Part shown: piece after piece, positions 9,086-17,728 of the stretch | Numbering within the stretch: the stretch's first letter is position 1 | Layout of the letters: each line of letters opens with the position of its first letter | Assembly (NCBI RefSeq): GCF_900187425.1 | Contig: NZ_FYDJ01000014.1 | Coordinates: forward strand, 62,001 to 126,000 | Direction of reading: 5' to 3' | Source: Pseudomonas sp. Irchel s3h14 | GTDB taxonomy: Bacteria; Pseudomonadota; Gammaproteobacteria; Pseudomonadales; Pseudomonadaceae | DNA length: 64,000 bases | Made by a program: the position numbers and the translations under genes | The notes under the pieces: generated by a model | What the model saw: the letters and a program-made list of their open reading frames with translations, nothing else | What the model was told of the DNA's origin: nothing | The model's database searches: none

Positions 9086-9774
9086 CCAGTGCACGCATCC
9101 TCATTGTCGAGGACGAGGCCAACATCCGCCGTTTCGTCGGTATCGCGCTGCAGGACGAAGGTTTTCAGGTGTTCGAGGCCGACAACGTCAAACGCGCCCT
9201 GATCCACGCCGCCAGCCGTCAACCGGATCTGGTGATTGTCGATCTGGGCTTGCCCGACGGTGACGGCAAACAATTGATCAGTGAGTTGCGGGGCTGGATG
9301 ACGGTGCCGATTCTGGTGCTGTCGGCCCGTGATCGTGAAGAGGAAAAAGTGGCGGCACTGGATGCGGGGGCGGACGATTATCTGGTCAAGCCCTTCGGCG
9401 TGCCCGAGTTACTCGCGCGTATTCGCGCCCAGTTACGTCGGCATGTGCAGAGCGGGACCGCCGCGGTCACCAGCAAGGTAACATTTGGCATGATCGAAGT
9501 GGATCTGGCCACGCACGAGGTCCGGCGCGAGGGCCAATCGGTCCATCTGACACCCATCGAGTATCGCTTGCTTTGCGCGCTGATTCGCGGACAAGGCCGG
9601 GTCATGACCCATCGCCAGCTACTGTTGGAAGTGTGGGGCCTGGATTACGTCGATCGTGCTCACTATCTGCGGGTGCACATGGCGCACTTGCGGCAAAAAC
9701 TGGAGGCCGATGCGGCCCAGCCGCAGCATTTCATCACCGAATTGCAGGTAGGTTATCGCCTGGTGGGGCTGTAA
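9082..9774 (+). CDS. kdpE: Response regulator KdpE
   Basis: KdpE (230 residues) is the OmpR/PhoB-type activator of the kdp operon. The receiver domain has the acidic pair VEDEAN, the phosphorylated aspartate in VIVDLGLPDGDG (Asp54) and the lysine in YLVKPFG. The C-terminal winged helix carries LTPIEYRLL and VDRAHYLRVHMAHLRQKL. It overlaps kdpD by four bases. It presumably binds upstream of kdpF, but I could not define the site. Confidence 0.96.
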   Translation: MTSARILIVEDEANIRRFVGIALQDEGFQVFEADNVKRALIHAASRQPDLVIVDLGLPDGDGKQLISELRGWMTVPILVLSARDREEEKVAALDAGADDYLVKPFGVPELLARIRAQLRRHVQSGTAAVTSKVTFGMIEVDLATHEVRREGQSVHLTPIEYRLLCALIRGQGRVMTHRQLLLEVWGLDYVDRAHYLRVHMAHLRQKLEADAAQPQHFITELQVGYRLVGL

Positions 9775-9815
9775 AGCACGGCGGGCGCTGGCTGCAGCGC
9801 CTGGCCGTGTGTCGC

Positions 9816-9926
9816 TCACTTGTCTTTCTTGATCCGGCGCTCGTGCAGGAAGTCGATGTACAGCGTGATGAAACCGAACGAAGAAATGCTGAACAACACG
9901 AGTAGGCCGATTTGAGTCGTGCTCAT
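9816..9926 (-). CDS. 36-residue membrane peptide
   Basis: A 36-codon frame starts at the ATG whose complement is at 9924-9926, behind CAGGACTTTGATC. It encodes one hydrophobic helix (IGLLVLFSISSFGFITLYI) followed by a strongly basic tail ending RRIKKDK, so a single-span protein with the C-terminus probably inside. It faces the end of kdpE. I do not recognise a named family; the ribosome-binding site and protein-like composition support it as real. Confidence 0.6.
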   Translation of the reverse strand: MSTTQIGLLVLFSISSFGFITLYIDFLHERRIKKDK

Positions 9927-10180
9927 GATCAAAGTCCTGTGGGTGGGACGAGGAGCGCTCAACCTGCCGTGGCTGGGCGTCATTAATCGTCGAGGCACAG
10001 ATAAATAATACGAACCCGGGGCCTTGGGTAGCGGTTATATGAAAGCTTTACGGCGCTGTCCTTGAACCCTATGCACTTCATACGAGAGGTGGTTATCGGG
10101 CGTTCGAGAGCAAGCAAGTATTGCTAGAATCGGCGAGCGTTATCCTGTCATCTCACTTGCCCCAAGGTCTGCGCTGCGCC

Positions 10181-10678
10181 ATGAACTCGTCGAACCCTGT
10201 CATCCGAAACGTCCTGCCTGCTGATCTGGACCGCTGCTACGCCATCGAAACCGTTGCCTACGAAGGCGACGAAGCCGCCACCCGCGAAAAAATCGCCACG
10301 CGCATTGCCACCTGGCCCGAAGGTTTCATCGTGGCTGAAGCCGACGGCGTCGTAGCCGGTTTCATCAATTCCGGTGCGGCGTTTCAGGTCGAGATGTCGG
10401 ACGAGGCGTTCAAGGAACTGATCGGCCACGACCCGGCCGGCCCGCACGTGGTGATCATGTCGGTGGTGGTGCACCCGGATTATCAGGGGCAGGGGCTGGC
10501 GAAACGGTTGATGGGCGAATTCATCGAGCGGATGCGCGCGTTGGGCAAGACCAGCATCCATCTGATGTGCAAGGAGCGACACATTCCGCTGTATGCCGGG
10601 CTTGGGTTTGCCTACATCAAGCCTTCAGCGTCTGACCATGGCGGGATGGCGTGGCATGAGATGGTGTTGGAGTTGTAA
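10181..10678 (+). CDS. GNAT family N-acetyltransferase
   Basis: This is a 165-residue GNAT acetyltransferase. The acetyl-CoA-binding loop is seen in VVHPDYQGQGLAKRLM, followed by the C-terminal LYAGLGFAYIKPS typical of the fold. The first residues (VIRNVLPADLDRCYAIE) are the usual N-terminal strand-helix. Overall it resembles arylalkylamine/serotonin-type acetyltransferases, but the amine substrate is unknown. The ATG at 10181 is chosen because the fold starts directly after it; an in-frame upstream start would add 20 residues without fold features. Confidence 0.85.
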   Translation: MNSSNPVIRNVLPADLDRCYAIETVAYEGDEAATREKIATRIATWPEGFIVAEADGVVAGFINSGAAFQVEMSDEAFKELIGHDPAGPHVVIMSVVVHPDYQGQGLAKRLMGEFIERMRALGKTSIHLMCKERHIPLYAGLGFAYIKPSASDHGGMAWHEMVLEL

Positions 10679-10707
10679 CCACAATCTCTCGAACACCGCA
10701 GAACACC

Positions 10708-10797
10708 TGTGGGAGCGGGCTTGCTCGCGAATGCGGTGTGTCAGTCAACATCATTCGTGACTGACACACCGCATTCGCGAGCAAGCCCGCTCCCACA
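10708..10797. repeat. REPIN with perfect 40-base arms
   Basis: Two identical inverted 40-base arms (10708-10747 and 10758-10797) flank a 10-base centre. Each arm opens with the Pseudomonas REP core GTGGGAGCGGGCTTGCTCGCG. This is a REP doublet (REPIN), a non-autonomous element moved by RAYT transposases encoded elsewhere. It sits between convergent genes and may act as a bidirectional terminator. Confidence 0.9.
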
Positions 10798-10813
10798 TTG
10801 ATTCGACGTTGTG

Positions 10814-11419
10814 TCAGTAGAGGCTGTTGCGCACTCTGGCCGGCGCTTCCCGGTCATACGTCTCGGCATCGAACTGCCCATCGTTCAACCGCTTGTGAAA
10901 GGCACCCGCCGTCGGCAGCGCCGAGCGTTCGAGGTGCTTCTCAGGGTTCCATAAATCCGAACGAACGATGGCCTTGGAGCAGTGGAAGTACGCCGCTTCC
11001 ACCGTCACCAGCATCACCGTGCGCGCCGGTTTGCCATTCACCGCAAAGCTCTCCAGCAACCCAGGTTCGGCGCTGATCTTTGCCGTTCCGTTAACCCGCA
11101 ACGTTTCGCCAATCCCGGGAATGATGAACAGCAGCGATACCCGCGAGTCGAGTACGACGTTACGCAGCGTGTCGATACGGTTGTTGCCCGGCCGATCGGG
11201 GATCGCCAGGGTGCGATCATCAATGATTCGCACGAAACCCGGCGTGTCGCCCCGTGGCGAACCGTCCATCCCGTCAGGCCCCACCGAGCTGACGATCACC
11301 AGCGGCGAGGCGCGGACCATCGCCTGATAGTCCTCGTTCAGAAAAGGGATCTGCTTGCGCACGGCGCGGTCGTGGGGCTGGCCGTAGAGGGCTTCCAGTT
11401 CTTCGATGCTGTTGAGCAT
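10814..11419 (-). CDS. Pyridoxamine 5'-phosphate oxidase-like FMN protein
   Basis: A 201-residue flavoprotein of the PPOX split-barrel fold, resembling the MSMEG_1061-type group. Visible parts: VIVSSVGPDGMDGSPRGD, TLAIPDRPGNNRIDTLRN (FMN phosphate contacts) and SVLFIIPGIGETLRVNG-like barrel strands. The ATG at 11419 is preferred over the GTG six bases earlier because GAGGTGG then acts as its ribosome-binding site. It starts 7 bases after the acetyltransferase gene upstream, so both form an operon. The substrate is unknown. Confidence 0.8.
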   Translation of the reverse strand: MLNSIEELEALYGQPHDRAVRKQIPFLNEDYQAMVRASPLVIVSSVGPDGMDGSPRGDTPGFVRIIDDRTLAIPDRPGNNRIDTLRNVVLDSRVSLLFIIPGIGETLRVNGTAKISAEPGLLESFAVNGKPARTVMLVTVEAAYFHCSKAIVRSDLWNPEKHLERSALPTAGAFHKRLNDGQFDAETYDREAPARVRNSLY

Positions 11420-11426
11420 AACCACC

Positions 11427-11912
11427 TCAGAAAATCAGCCCCATGCGCCGTTCGTAACCGATGCGGCCCCTGTAGGCTTCGCCGCTGTCGACCCAGCCGA
11501 ACTTTGCGTAAAGCGCGATGGCCGATGCGTTATCCGCATCCACCGACAACTCCAGCCCCTTTATTTCCGGAAACGCCTGACGCGCTACGTCGGGCAGGGC
11601 TTGCAGGCAGGCCTTGCCATAGCCTTTGCCCTGAGCCCGATGATCGACTTGCAGTGCGTGAAGGGTGGCGCTGTGTTCATCGGCCCACGCCGGTAATACG
11701 GGCGGGCGTTTGAGCAGCAGAAAGGCCACGGGAACCTCCTCGACCAGTAGCGCAAATCCTTTGACGCCGGGGCCGGGTTTGGACAGCAAGGTGTGCAACG
11801 CACCGTGAATGTCGCCGGAGAACCTGATTTGTTCTTTGTGAACTTCAATGGCCTCGACCTGCTGGCGCTGGAGCGCGTTCAGGCTGTCGTATGGCACGAG
11901 TCGGGCTGTCAC
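11427..11912 (-). CDS. GNAT family N-acetyltransferase (GTG start)
   Basis: This 161-residue acetyltransferase shows the acetyl-CoA loop VDHRAQGKGYGKACLQA and the C-terminal DADNASAIALYAKFGWVDSG. I place the start at the GTG complementary to 11910-11912, because AAGGACA lies 8 bases ahead and the fold begins at once (TARLVPYDSL); the longer frame up to 12041 starts inside AT-rich intergenic DNA. It is the first gene of a two-gene operon with the PPOX-like protein. Confidence 0.8.
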   Translation of the reverse strand: MTARLVPYDSLNALQRQQVEAIEVHKEQIRFSGDIHGALHTLLSKPGPGVKGFALLVEEVPVAFLLLKRPPVLPAWADEHSATLHALQVDHRAQGKGYGKACLQALPDVARQAFPEIKGLELSVDADNASAIALYAKFGWVDSGEAYRGRIGYERRMGLIF

Positions 11913-12052
11913 TGGAGTGTCCTTTTTCCAACAAAATGTGTTTCGGATTCTAACGAGTTTGCGTCCATGGATTATTTTTATTTGGACTGTCGATTTGGCT
12001 TTTCGCCAGACGACTAAGGGTGTCTTCACAACAAAAACCACGGAGAACCACC

Positions 12053-12478
12053 ATGAACGCTACCCACGAAATCCAGACCCTGATCGATACCTATCGTCAG
12101 GCGGTCATCGCCAAGGATGTCGAGAAACTCATGCCCCTGTATGCCGAGGACATCGTCTCCTACGACGCGGTCAAGGCCCTGCAATTTCGAGGCAAGGCCG
12201 CCTACCGCGCGCATTGGCAGGAATGCATGGAAATGTGCCAGGGCGCGCACAAGTTTGATTTCGACCATATGAATATCGTGGCAGACGAGCACATCGCCTT
12301 CGCCCATTGGCTGGCCCATTGCGGCGGCACCAACGAGAAGGGCGAAACCCAGGCCTGCTGGATGCGCGTGACCGCCTGCTATCGGCGCGACGATGGGCAA
12401 TGGCGCATCGTCCACGAACACTGGTCGGCACCGTTCGACATGATGAGCGGCACGGTGCTGTTCAACCTGGAACCCTGA
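12053..12478 (+). CDS. SnoaL-like (NTF2-fold) protein
   Basis: A 141-residue NTF2-like protein of the SnoaL/YybH type, opening with the helix IQTLIDTYRQAVIAKDVEKLMPLYAEDIV and ending DDGQWRIVHEHWSAPF (both quoted as family hallmarks in pieces). Such small proteins bind or isomerise small molecules. It lies 80 bases before the DGPF/YciI gene and the ECF sigma factor. In the ECF42 family, related small proteins are common neighbours, so it may belong to that regulon. The ATG at 12053 follows GGAGAACCACC. Confidence 0.8.
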   Translation: MNATHEIQTLIDTYRQAVIAKDVEKLMPLYAEDIVSYDAVKALQFRGKAAYRAHWQECMEMCQGAHKFDFDHMNIVADEHIAFAHWLAHCGGTNEKGETQACWMRVTACYRRDDGQWRIVHEHWSAPFDMMSGTVLFNLEP

Positions 12479-12558
12479 GCGTCAGGCCGATTCGTCGGGA
12501 ATGTCGCGAAAGCGCCAATCAGCAGCCATAGTTGATCCGTTCGATTCAGGAGAGCCCC

Positions 12559-12909
12559 ATGAAGTATTTATGCCTGGTCTACAGCAACGAGCACGAGTTG
12601 CACTCGCTGCCCGAAAGCCCGAATGACGCTGAATGCATGGCCTACGCCGAGGCGATCCAGGGCAGCGGCCGAATGGTCGCCGCCGAGGCGCTGGAATCGG
12701 TGCAGACCGCGACGACCGTGCGCATGCGCAACGGGAAAATGTCGATCACCGACGGCCCGTTCGCCGAAACCAAGGAGCAATTGGCCGGCTTTTACCTGAT
12801 CGATGCCAAAGACCTCAATGAAGCCATCCAGGTCGCCGGCAATATTCCGGCGGCGCGGGTCGGCTGTGTCGAGGTGCGTCCCGTTCGTCAGTTGAATCCC
12901 GGCGCCTGA
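12559..12909 (+). CDS. YciI-like DGPF-domain protein
   Basis: A 116-residue protein of the YCII/DGPF family, with the name-giving DGPFAETKEQLAGFYLID near residues 75-92 and a ferredoxin-like fold. DGPF genes are the standard genetic partners of ECF42 sigma factors, and here the stop TGA overlaps the sigma-factor ATG by one base. It is probably a target and cofactor of the sigma factor. Biochemical function is unknown. AGGAGAGCCCC precedes the start. Confidence 0.9.
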   Translation: MKYLCLVYSNEHELHSLPESPNDAECMAYAEAIQGSGRMVAAEALESVQTATTVRMRNGKMSITDGPFAETKEQLAGFYLIDAKDLNEAIQVAGNIPAARVGCVEVRPVRQLNPGA

Positions 12910-14144
12910 TGTCGACCGAGTCGGTACGGGCGCGGGTCGAGCAGGTTTACCGCGAAGAGTCACGGCGGATTCTGGCGACCCTGATCCGTTTGCTTGGCGA
13001 TTTCGACCTCGCCGAAGAAGCCTTGCACGAGGCGTTTTTCGTCGCGGTCGAGCGCTGGCAGCGTGACGGCGTGCCGGACAATCCGCGTACCTGGCTCGTG
13101 TCCACGGGGCGCTTCAAGGCCATCGATGTGTTGCGTCGGCGCGCACGCTTCATCGCGTCGCAACCGATGTTGATCGCTCAACTGGAGGCGCTGGAGCAGG
13201 CCGACTGGAGTGACGAAGACGTGGAAGACGATCGCTTGCGCCTGATCTTCACCTGTTGTCACCCGGCACTCGCGGCGGACGCCCAAGTGCCGTTGACGCT
13301 GCGCGAAGTCTGCGACCTGACCACGGAAGAAATCGCCCGAGCCTTTCTGTCGGCGCCAGCGACCATCGCCCAGCGCATCGTGCGTGCCAAGGCGAAAATC
13401 CGTGACGCGAAAATTCCTTATCAGGTGCCGACCCTGGCGGAATTGCCCGAGCGCCTGGACAGCGTGCTGCGGGTGATTTACCTGGTGTTCAACGAAGGCT
13501 ATTCCGCGTCCATGGGGGCGGAACTGACCCGTGAGGATTTGACCCGCGAGGCGATTCGACTCGGTCGTTTGTTGATGGAACTGCTGCCGGAACCCGAGGT
13601 GATGGGGCTGCTGGCGCTGATGCTGTTGCACGAGTCTCGACGCCCGGCCCGGACGTCGGCGAGCGGGGAGTTGATCGTGCTGGATGAGCAGGACCGTTCG
13701 TTGTGGGACACCGAGATGATCGAAGAAGGTTGCGCGTTGGTAGAGCGGGCGCTGACGACTCGGCAATTCGGTCCTTATTGCCTGCAAGCGGCGATAGCGG
13801 CGTCGCATGCCGAAGCGCCCTCGGCGGCGGAAACGGACTGGTTGGAGATTGTGGGTCTGTATGACGTGCTGTTGCGGGCGGCGCCTTCGCCGGTGATCGA
13901 GTTGAACCGTGCGGCGGCGATCTCCAAGCGGGATGGACCGCTGGCGGGGCTGACGTTGGTTGAAGGGATTATGGCGCGGGGTGATTTGCTGGATTACCAC
14001 TTGGCGCACGCGGCGCGGGCGGAGTTTTGTCGGCAGTTGGGAAGGGTAGAGGAAGCGCGGGCGGCTTATGAGCGGGCGCTTGAGTTGACGCAGCAAGTGC
14101 CGGAGCGGCGGTTTATCGAGGCCCGGTTGCGGGCGTTGGAGTGA
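12909..14144 (+). CDS. ECF sigma factor, ECF42-like, with TPR-type C-terminal extension
   Basis: This 411-residue protein has sigma region 2 at about residues 10-75 (GDFDLAEEALHEAF, FKAIDVLRRR) and region 4 near 115-165 (LTTEEIARAFLSAPATIAQRIVRAK). A long C-terminal domain of about 220 residues follows, with NRAAAISKRDGPLAGL and TPR-like helices. That architecture plus a DGPF partner identifies the ECF42 group, which lacks a classic anti-sigma factor and uses the C-terminal extension for control. It is translationally coupled to the YciI gene. Confidence 0.92.
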   Translation: MSTESVRARVEQVYREESRRILATLIRLLGDFDLAEEALHEAFFVAVERWQRDGVPDNPRTWLVSTGRFKAIDVLRRRARFIASQPMLIAQLEALEQADWSDEDVEDDRLRLIFTCCHPALAADAQVPLTLREVCDLTTEEIARAFLSAPATIAQRIVRAKAKIRDAKIPYQVPTLAELPERLDSVLRVIYLVFNEGYSASMGAELTREDLTREAIRLGRLLMELLPEPEVMGLLALMLLHESRRPARTSASGELIVLDEQDRSLWDTEMIEEGCALVERALTTRQFGPYCLQAAIAASHAEAPSAAETDWLEIVGLYDVLLRAAPSPVIELNRAAAISKRDGPLAGLTLVEGIMARGDLLDYHLAHAARAEFCRQLGRVEEARAAYERALELTQQVPERRFIEARLRALE

Positions 14145-14162
14145 TGTGATCTTGCGGGCCTC

Positions 14163-14275
14163 TTCGCGAGCAAGTCGAATCGTCGCACCGCCGCTCCCAC
14201 ATTCGACCGCATTTCTGTTGAAGGAACTCGGTCAACTGTGGGAGCGGCGGTGCGACGATTCGACTTGCTCGCGAA
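14163..14275. repeat. Variant REPIN with expanded arms
   Basis: Perfect 39-base inverted arms at 14163-14201 and 14237-14275. The REP core is split: GTGGGAGCGG and CTTGCTCGCGAA are separated by a 16-base insert, identically in both arms. It lies between the convergent sigma-factor and LysR genes. Confidence 0.85.
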
Positions 14276-14286
14276 TGGCAGCACTG

Positions 14287-15141
14287 CTATTCCAGCATTT
14301 TGCCAAGCAACCAACTCCCCGCCGGCCCCGGTGGATGCAGCCGCGACCACAGCGCATCGACGAACACCGGTTTCGGCCAGCCGCGCACGTCCAGTTCCTG
14401 CAACGTCCCTGGTCCAAACCGCTCCACCAGCCACCGGGGCAACGGCGCCCAGCCGAACCCGCCCTGGGCCATTTCCAGCAGCATCAGATAACTCGGCGCC
14501 GACCAGACGCGTCCCTTCGCGCGGCTTTCATACGGATTGACGATCGTCGCCAGACGCAGCTCCCGGTGTTGTTGCAACACGTCCTGATCGATGTGGTTCA
14601 GCGCCGCCAACGGATGCTCGCGGGACACGAACAGGGCAATCTCCGTCCGTTCTTCCACGGTCGAACTGACCAGGTCCGGCGGGTAACTGTCCTGTTTTTC
14701 GGCGAAGGCCACATGCGCCCGACCCCGTTGCACCAAGGCCACCAGGTCATCGCATTCAGCGATCAGGCATTCAAGTTCCAGGTCCGGATAACGCTGCTCG
14801 AAGGCGCTGAGCGCCGCTTCGAATCGGTCGGACTGATAAGTGTCGGAAATCGCCACGGTCAGCTTCGGCTCGACCCCTTGGGACAGTTGGCTGGCGGTCA
14901 TTTCCAGTCGGCTGGTGGCGGCCAGAATGTCCTCGGCCCGTTGCAGCATCACGTGCCCGGCCGGGGTCAGGCTCGGTTTGCGGCTGCTGCGGTCGAACAG
15001 AGTCAGGTTCAAGTCGATTTCAAGGCTGGCCACGGCGGCGCTGATGGTCGACTGACTGCGGCCCAATTTGCGCGCCGCGGCGGAAAACGAGCCTTGAGTC
15101 GCTGCCTGAACAAAGGCCTGCAACACTTCTTGAGAGGCCAT
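14287..15141 (-). CDS. LysR-type regulator beside a PACE efflux gene
   Basis: A 284-residue LysR regulator. The N-terminal winged helix reads FVQAATQGSFSAAARKLGRSQSTISAAV, and a periplasmic-binding-like effector domain follows from about residue 90. It is transcribed away from the PACE transporter, 90 bases apart, the same arrangement as AceR with AceI in Acinetobacter, so it probably controls that pump. The start is the ATG complementary to 15139-15141. Confidence 0.9.
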   Translation of the reverse strand: MASQEVLQAFVQAATQGSFSAAARKLGRSQSTISAAVASLEIDLNLTLFDRSSRKPSLTPAGHVMLQRAEDILAATSRLEMTASQLSQGVEPKLTVAISDTYQSDRFEAALSAFEQRYPDLELECLIAECDDLVALVQRGRAHVAFAEKQDSYPPDLVSSTVEERTEIALFVSREHPLAALNHIDQDVLQQHRELRLATIVNPYESRAKGRVWSAPSYLMLLEMAQGGFGWAPLPRWLVERFGPGTLQELDVRGWPKPVFVDALWSRLHPPGPAGSWLLGKMLE

Positions 15142-15231
15142 GAACTATCGCCTTGATCGATGGTTATTGGTTATGAAGTATCGGTGTGAAGAAGGATCAT
15201 GGCAACCACAGTCACTCAGAGGAGTCTGGCC

Positions 15232-15669
15232 ATGAGCGCCAACAAATCCATCACTGAACGTATTTTCCAGGCCATCGGTTTCGAATTGCTGGCCATCCTG
15301 ATCTGTACCCCGTTGCTGGCCTGGATCATGGACAAACCGATGCTCGACATGGGCGTCGTGACCATGGCTATCGCGGCACTTGCCCTGGGCTGGAACGTGG
15401 TCTTCAACGGATTGTTCGACCGTGCACTCAAACACTACAACCTCGTGCACAGCGCGTGGGTGCGTGTTGTCCATGCGCTGTTGTTCGAAGGCGGTCTGGT
15501 CGCGGTGGGTGTGCCGTTGATTGCCTGGTGGCTGAAGGTCAGCCTGTGGCAAGCGTTCGTGCTGGATATCGGCGTGCTGCTGTTTTTCCTGCCGTATACC
15601 TACGTCTACCACTGGACGTATGACGTGGTACGGGAGCGGGTGGTGATGCGCCAGACCGTCTCGGGATAA
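15232..15669 (+). CDS. PACE family multidrug/biocide efflux transporter
   Basis: A 145-residue four-helix inner-membrane protein of the proteobacterial antimicrobial compound efflux (PACE) family. The two tandem BTP units are visible, each with the RxxxxxxFE pattern: RIFQAIGFE and RVVHALLFE, with the characteristic WNVVFNGLFD and YTYVYHWTYD. Homologues export chlorhexidine, acriflavine or polyamines. The ATG at 15232 has AGAGGAG upstream; an earlier ATG at 15199 would add 11 residues. The divergent LysR gene is its likely regulator. Confidence 0.9.
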   Translation: MSANKSITERIFQAIGFELLAILICTPLLAWIMDKPMLDMGVVTMAIAALALGWNVVFNGLFDRALKHYNLVHSAWVRVVHALLFEGGLVAVGVPLIAWWLKVSLWQAFVLDIGVLLFFLPYTYVYHWTYDVVRERVVMRQTVSG

Positions 15670-15768
15670 AAGCAAAGATCTTTGACGGGTTTACTTACAA
15701 AAACATCCCGCCCGATGCTTCTACGCGCTGCAGGTTGGGGCAGGTGATCCAGTCCACCACTTGATCGC

Positions 15769-15865
15769 ACCTGTAGGAGCAAGGCTTGCCCGCGATGAAC
15801 GATAACGCGGTTTCAACTTGTAAACCGCGGCGTCTGCATCGCGGGCAAGCCTTGCTCCTACAGGT
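15769..15865. repeat. Palindromic repeat, second REP family
   Basis: Perfect 29-base inverted arms (15769-15797 and 15837-15865) carry the core GTAGGAGCAAGGCTTGCC, a different REP class from the GTGGGAGCGGG copies. The centre has its own hairpin (CGCGGTTT with AAACCGCG). It separates the convergent PACE and Pit genes. Confidence 0.85.
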
Positions 15866-15875
15866 CATTTGTTAA

Positions 15876-17489
15876 TCAGAAGAGTTTGGTGAAGAGCCAA
15901 TACAAACTGCCCGATAACAGAATCGCCGCCGGCAAGGTCAACACCCAGGCCATCAGCAGGTTGCGGATAGTCTTCATCTGCAAGCCGCCGCCGTTGGCGA
16001 CCATCGTGCCGGCCACTCCCGAAGACAATACGTGCGTGGTTGAGACCGGCAGGCCGAACATGTCCGCCGCGCCGATGGTCAGCATCGCGACGGTTTCCGC
16101 CGAGGCGCCTTGCGCATACGTCAGGTGGGTCTTGCCGATCTTCTCGCCGACCGTCACCACGATACGTTTCCAGCCGACCATCGTGCCCAGGCCCAGGGCG
16201 ATGGCCACCGCGATTTTCACCCACAGCGGAATGAACCGCGTGGCGTTGTCGATCTGCTGCTTGAACAGTTGCAGCTTGCCGTTGGTGTCGGCGTCGAAGT
16301 TGCCGACTTTGTTTTTGTCCATCAGGCGAATGGTTTCGCTGGTCAGGTACATGTCGTTACGCACGTTGCCCATGGCCTCGGCCGGGACTTTTGAGAGCGA
16401 GCCGTAGCCCTTCACTTCGTTCCCGATATTGCCGGTCAACGCGGCGAGGGCAGGGATCAGTTGTGGTGAGGCTTCCTTGCTGCGCATGTATTCGGACAGC
16501 ACCGCGCGAGGGTCGGCGGGCGCCGGCAGCGGCGAACTTTTGACCAGCGCTTGCTGGGTGACTTCGGCCACGGCGGCAAATTGCAGCGCCTGGTCCGCCG
16601 GCATGGTGCGGTTCAGCGCGTAAGCCATCGGCAGGGTGCCGACCAGAATCAGCATGATCAGGCCCATGCCTTTCTGGCCATCGTTGGAACCGTGGGCGAA
16701 GGACACGCCGGTGCAAGTCAGGATCAACATGCCGCGAATCCACCACGGTGGCGGAGTGTCGCCCTTCGGTGCTTTGTACAGCGCACGATTCTTCACGAAA
16801 GCACGCAAGGCCAACAGCAACAGCGCGGCAAACACGAAGCCGATCAGCGGCGACAGCAACAGCGCGTAACCGACTTTGGTTGCCTGCGCCCAGTCCACAC
16901 CGCTGGTGCCGTCGCGGCCGTGCATCAGGGCATTTGCGACGCCAACCCCGATGATCGAGCCGATCAGGGTATGCGACGAAGACGCCGGCAAGCCCAGCCA
17001 CCATGTGCCGAGGTTCCACAGGATCGCGGCGATCAACAGGGCGAAGATCATGGCGAAACCAGCAGAGGAACCGACTTGCAAAATCAGCTCCACCGGCAGC
17101 AGGGCGATGATGCCGAACGCCACCGCGCCGCTGGACAGCAGCACCCCGAGGAAGTTGAAGAACCCGGACCAGGCCACCGCGAAATTCGGCGGCAAGGAAT
17201 TGGTGTAAATCACCGTGGCTACGGCGTTGGCGGTGTCGTGGAAACCGTTGACGAACTCAAAGCCGAGGGCAATCAACAGCGCCACGCCCAGCAGCAGAAA
17301 CGGCGTCCAGGTGGTCACCACGGTGCCGAGTTCGTTCATGTCGTGCATCAGGCTGTAGGCGGTGAACAACAGCCCGCTGCCCAACACAGCGAAGAAAATC
17401 ACGATGGTCAGCAGGCCGGGCTTTTGATCGAGTTGCGGCTTTGCGCTACTGGTGGGCGCCTGGGCGGCGGTGAAGGAAGGAGTAGCCAT
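15876..17489 (-). CDS. Inorganic phosphate transporter, Pit family
   Basis: A 537-residue membrane protein of the low-affinity Pit phosphate/metal symporter family. The two inverted signature regions are clear: ALGFEFVNGFHDTANAVAT near the N-terminus with LPASSSHTLIGS, and SFAHGSNDGQKGMG with LPVSTTHVLSSGVAG in the second half. A soluble loop of about 130 residues lies between them. The start ATG (complement at 17487-17489) follows AAGGAGTA in the RNA; the frame is open further upstream but that part is repeat DNA. Confidence 0.95.
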   Translation of the reverse strand: MATPSFTAAQAPTSSAKPQLDQKPGLLTIVIFFAVLGSGLLFTAYSLMHDMNELGTVVTTWTPFLLLGVALLIALGFEFVNGFHDTANAVATVIYTNSLPPNFAVAWSGFFNFLGVLLSSGAVAFGIIALLPVELILQVGSSAGFAMIFALLIAAILWNLGTWWLGLPASSSHTLIGSIIGVGVANALMHGRDGTSGVDWAQATKVGYALLLSPLIGFVFAALLLLALRAFVKNRALYKAPKGDTPPPWWIRGMLILTCTGVSFAHGSNDGQKGMGLIMLILVGTLPMAYALNRTMPADQALQFAAVAEVTQQALVKSSPLPAPADPRAVLSEYMRSKEASPQLIPALAALTGNIGNEVKGYGSLSKVPAEAMGNVRNDMYLTSETIRLMDKNKVGNFDADTNGKLQLFKQQIDNATRFIPLWVKIAVAIALGLGTMVGWKRIVVTVGEKIGKTHLTYAQGASAETVAMLTIGAADMFGLPVSTTHVLSSGVAGTMVANGGGLQMKTIRNLLMAWVLTLPAAILLSGSLYWLFTKLF

Positions 17490-17611
17490 GACGGACAATC
17501 CTGAGGGGAGAAGGAGTGTCGCCCATGATCGTTGCTGAATATTACAGAGAGACTGCCCTGGATCAGTGTTTGGGGTTTTTGCTAATCCGTTAATCCGAAT
17601 CCCCCCACCGT

Positions 17612-17716
17612 GATCGTTCCCACGCTCCGCGTGGGAATGCATCCATTGACGCTCCGCGTCAACGCTGGACGCAGAGCGTCCGGGGCGGCATTCCCACGCA
17701 GAGCGTGGGAACGATC
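17612..17716. repeat. 105-base complex palindrome, copy 1
   Basis: Begins GATCGTTCCCACGCTCCGCG and ends in the reverse complement. Inside are nested smaller palindromes (GACGCTCCGCGTC and GGACGCAGAGCGTCC). Two more copies lie at 42430-42540 and 61341-61447. It sits in the spacer between the Pit and CorA-like genes. Confidence 0.85.
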
Positions 17717-17728
17717 GGCGGGAAAGGT

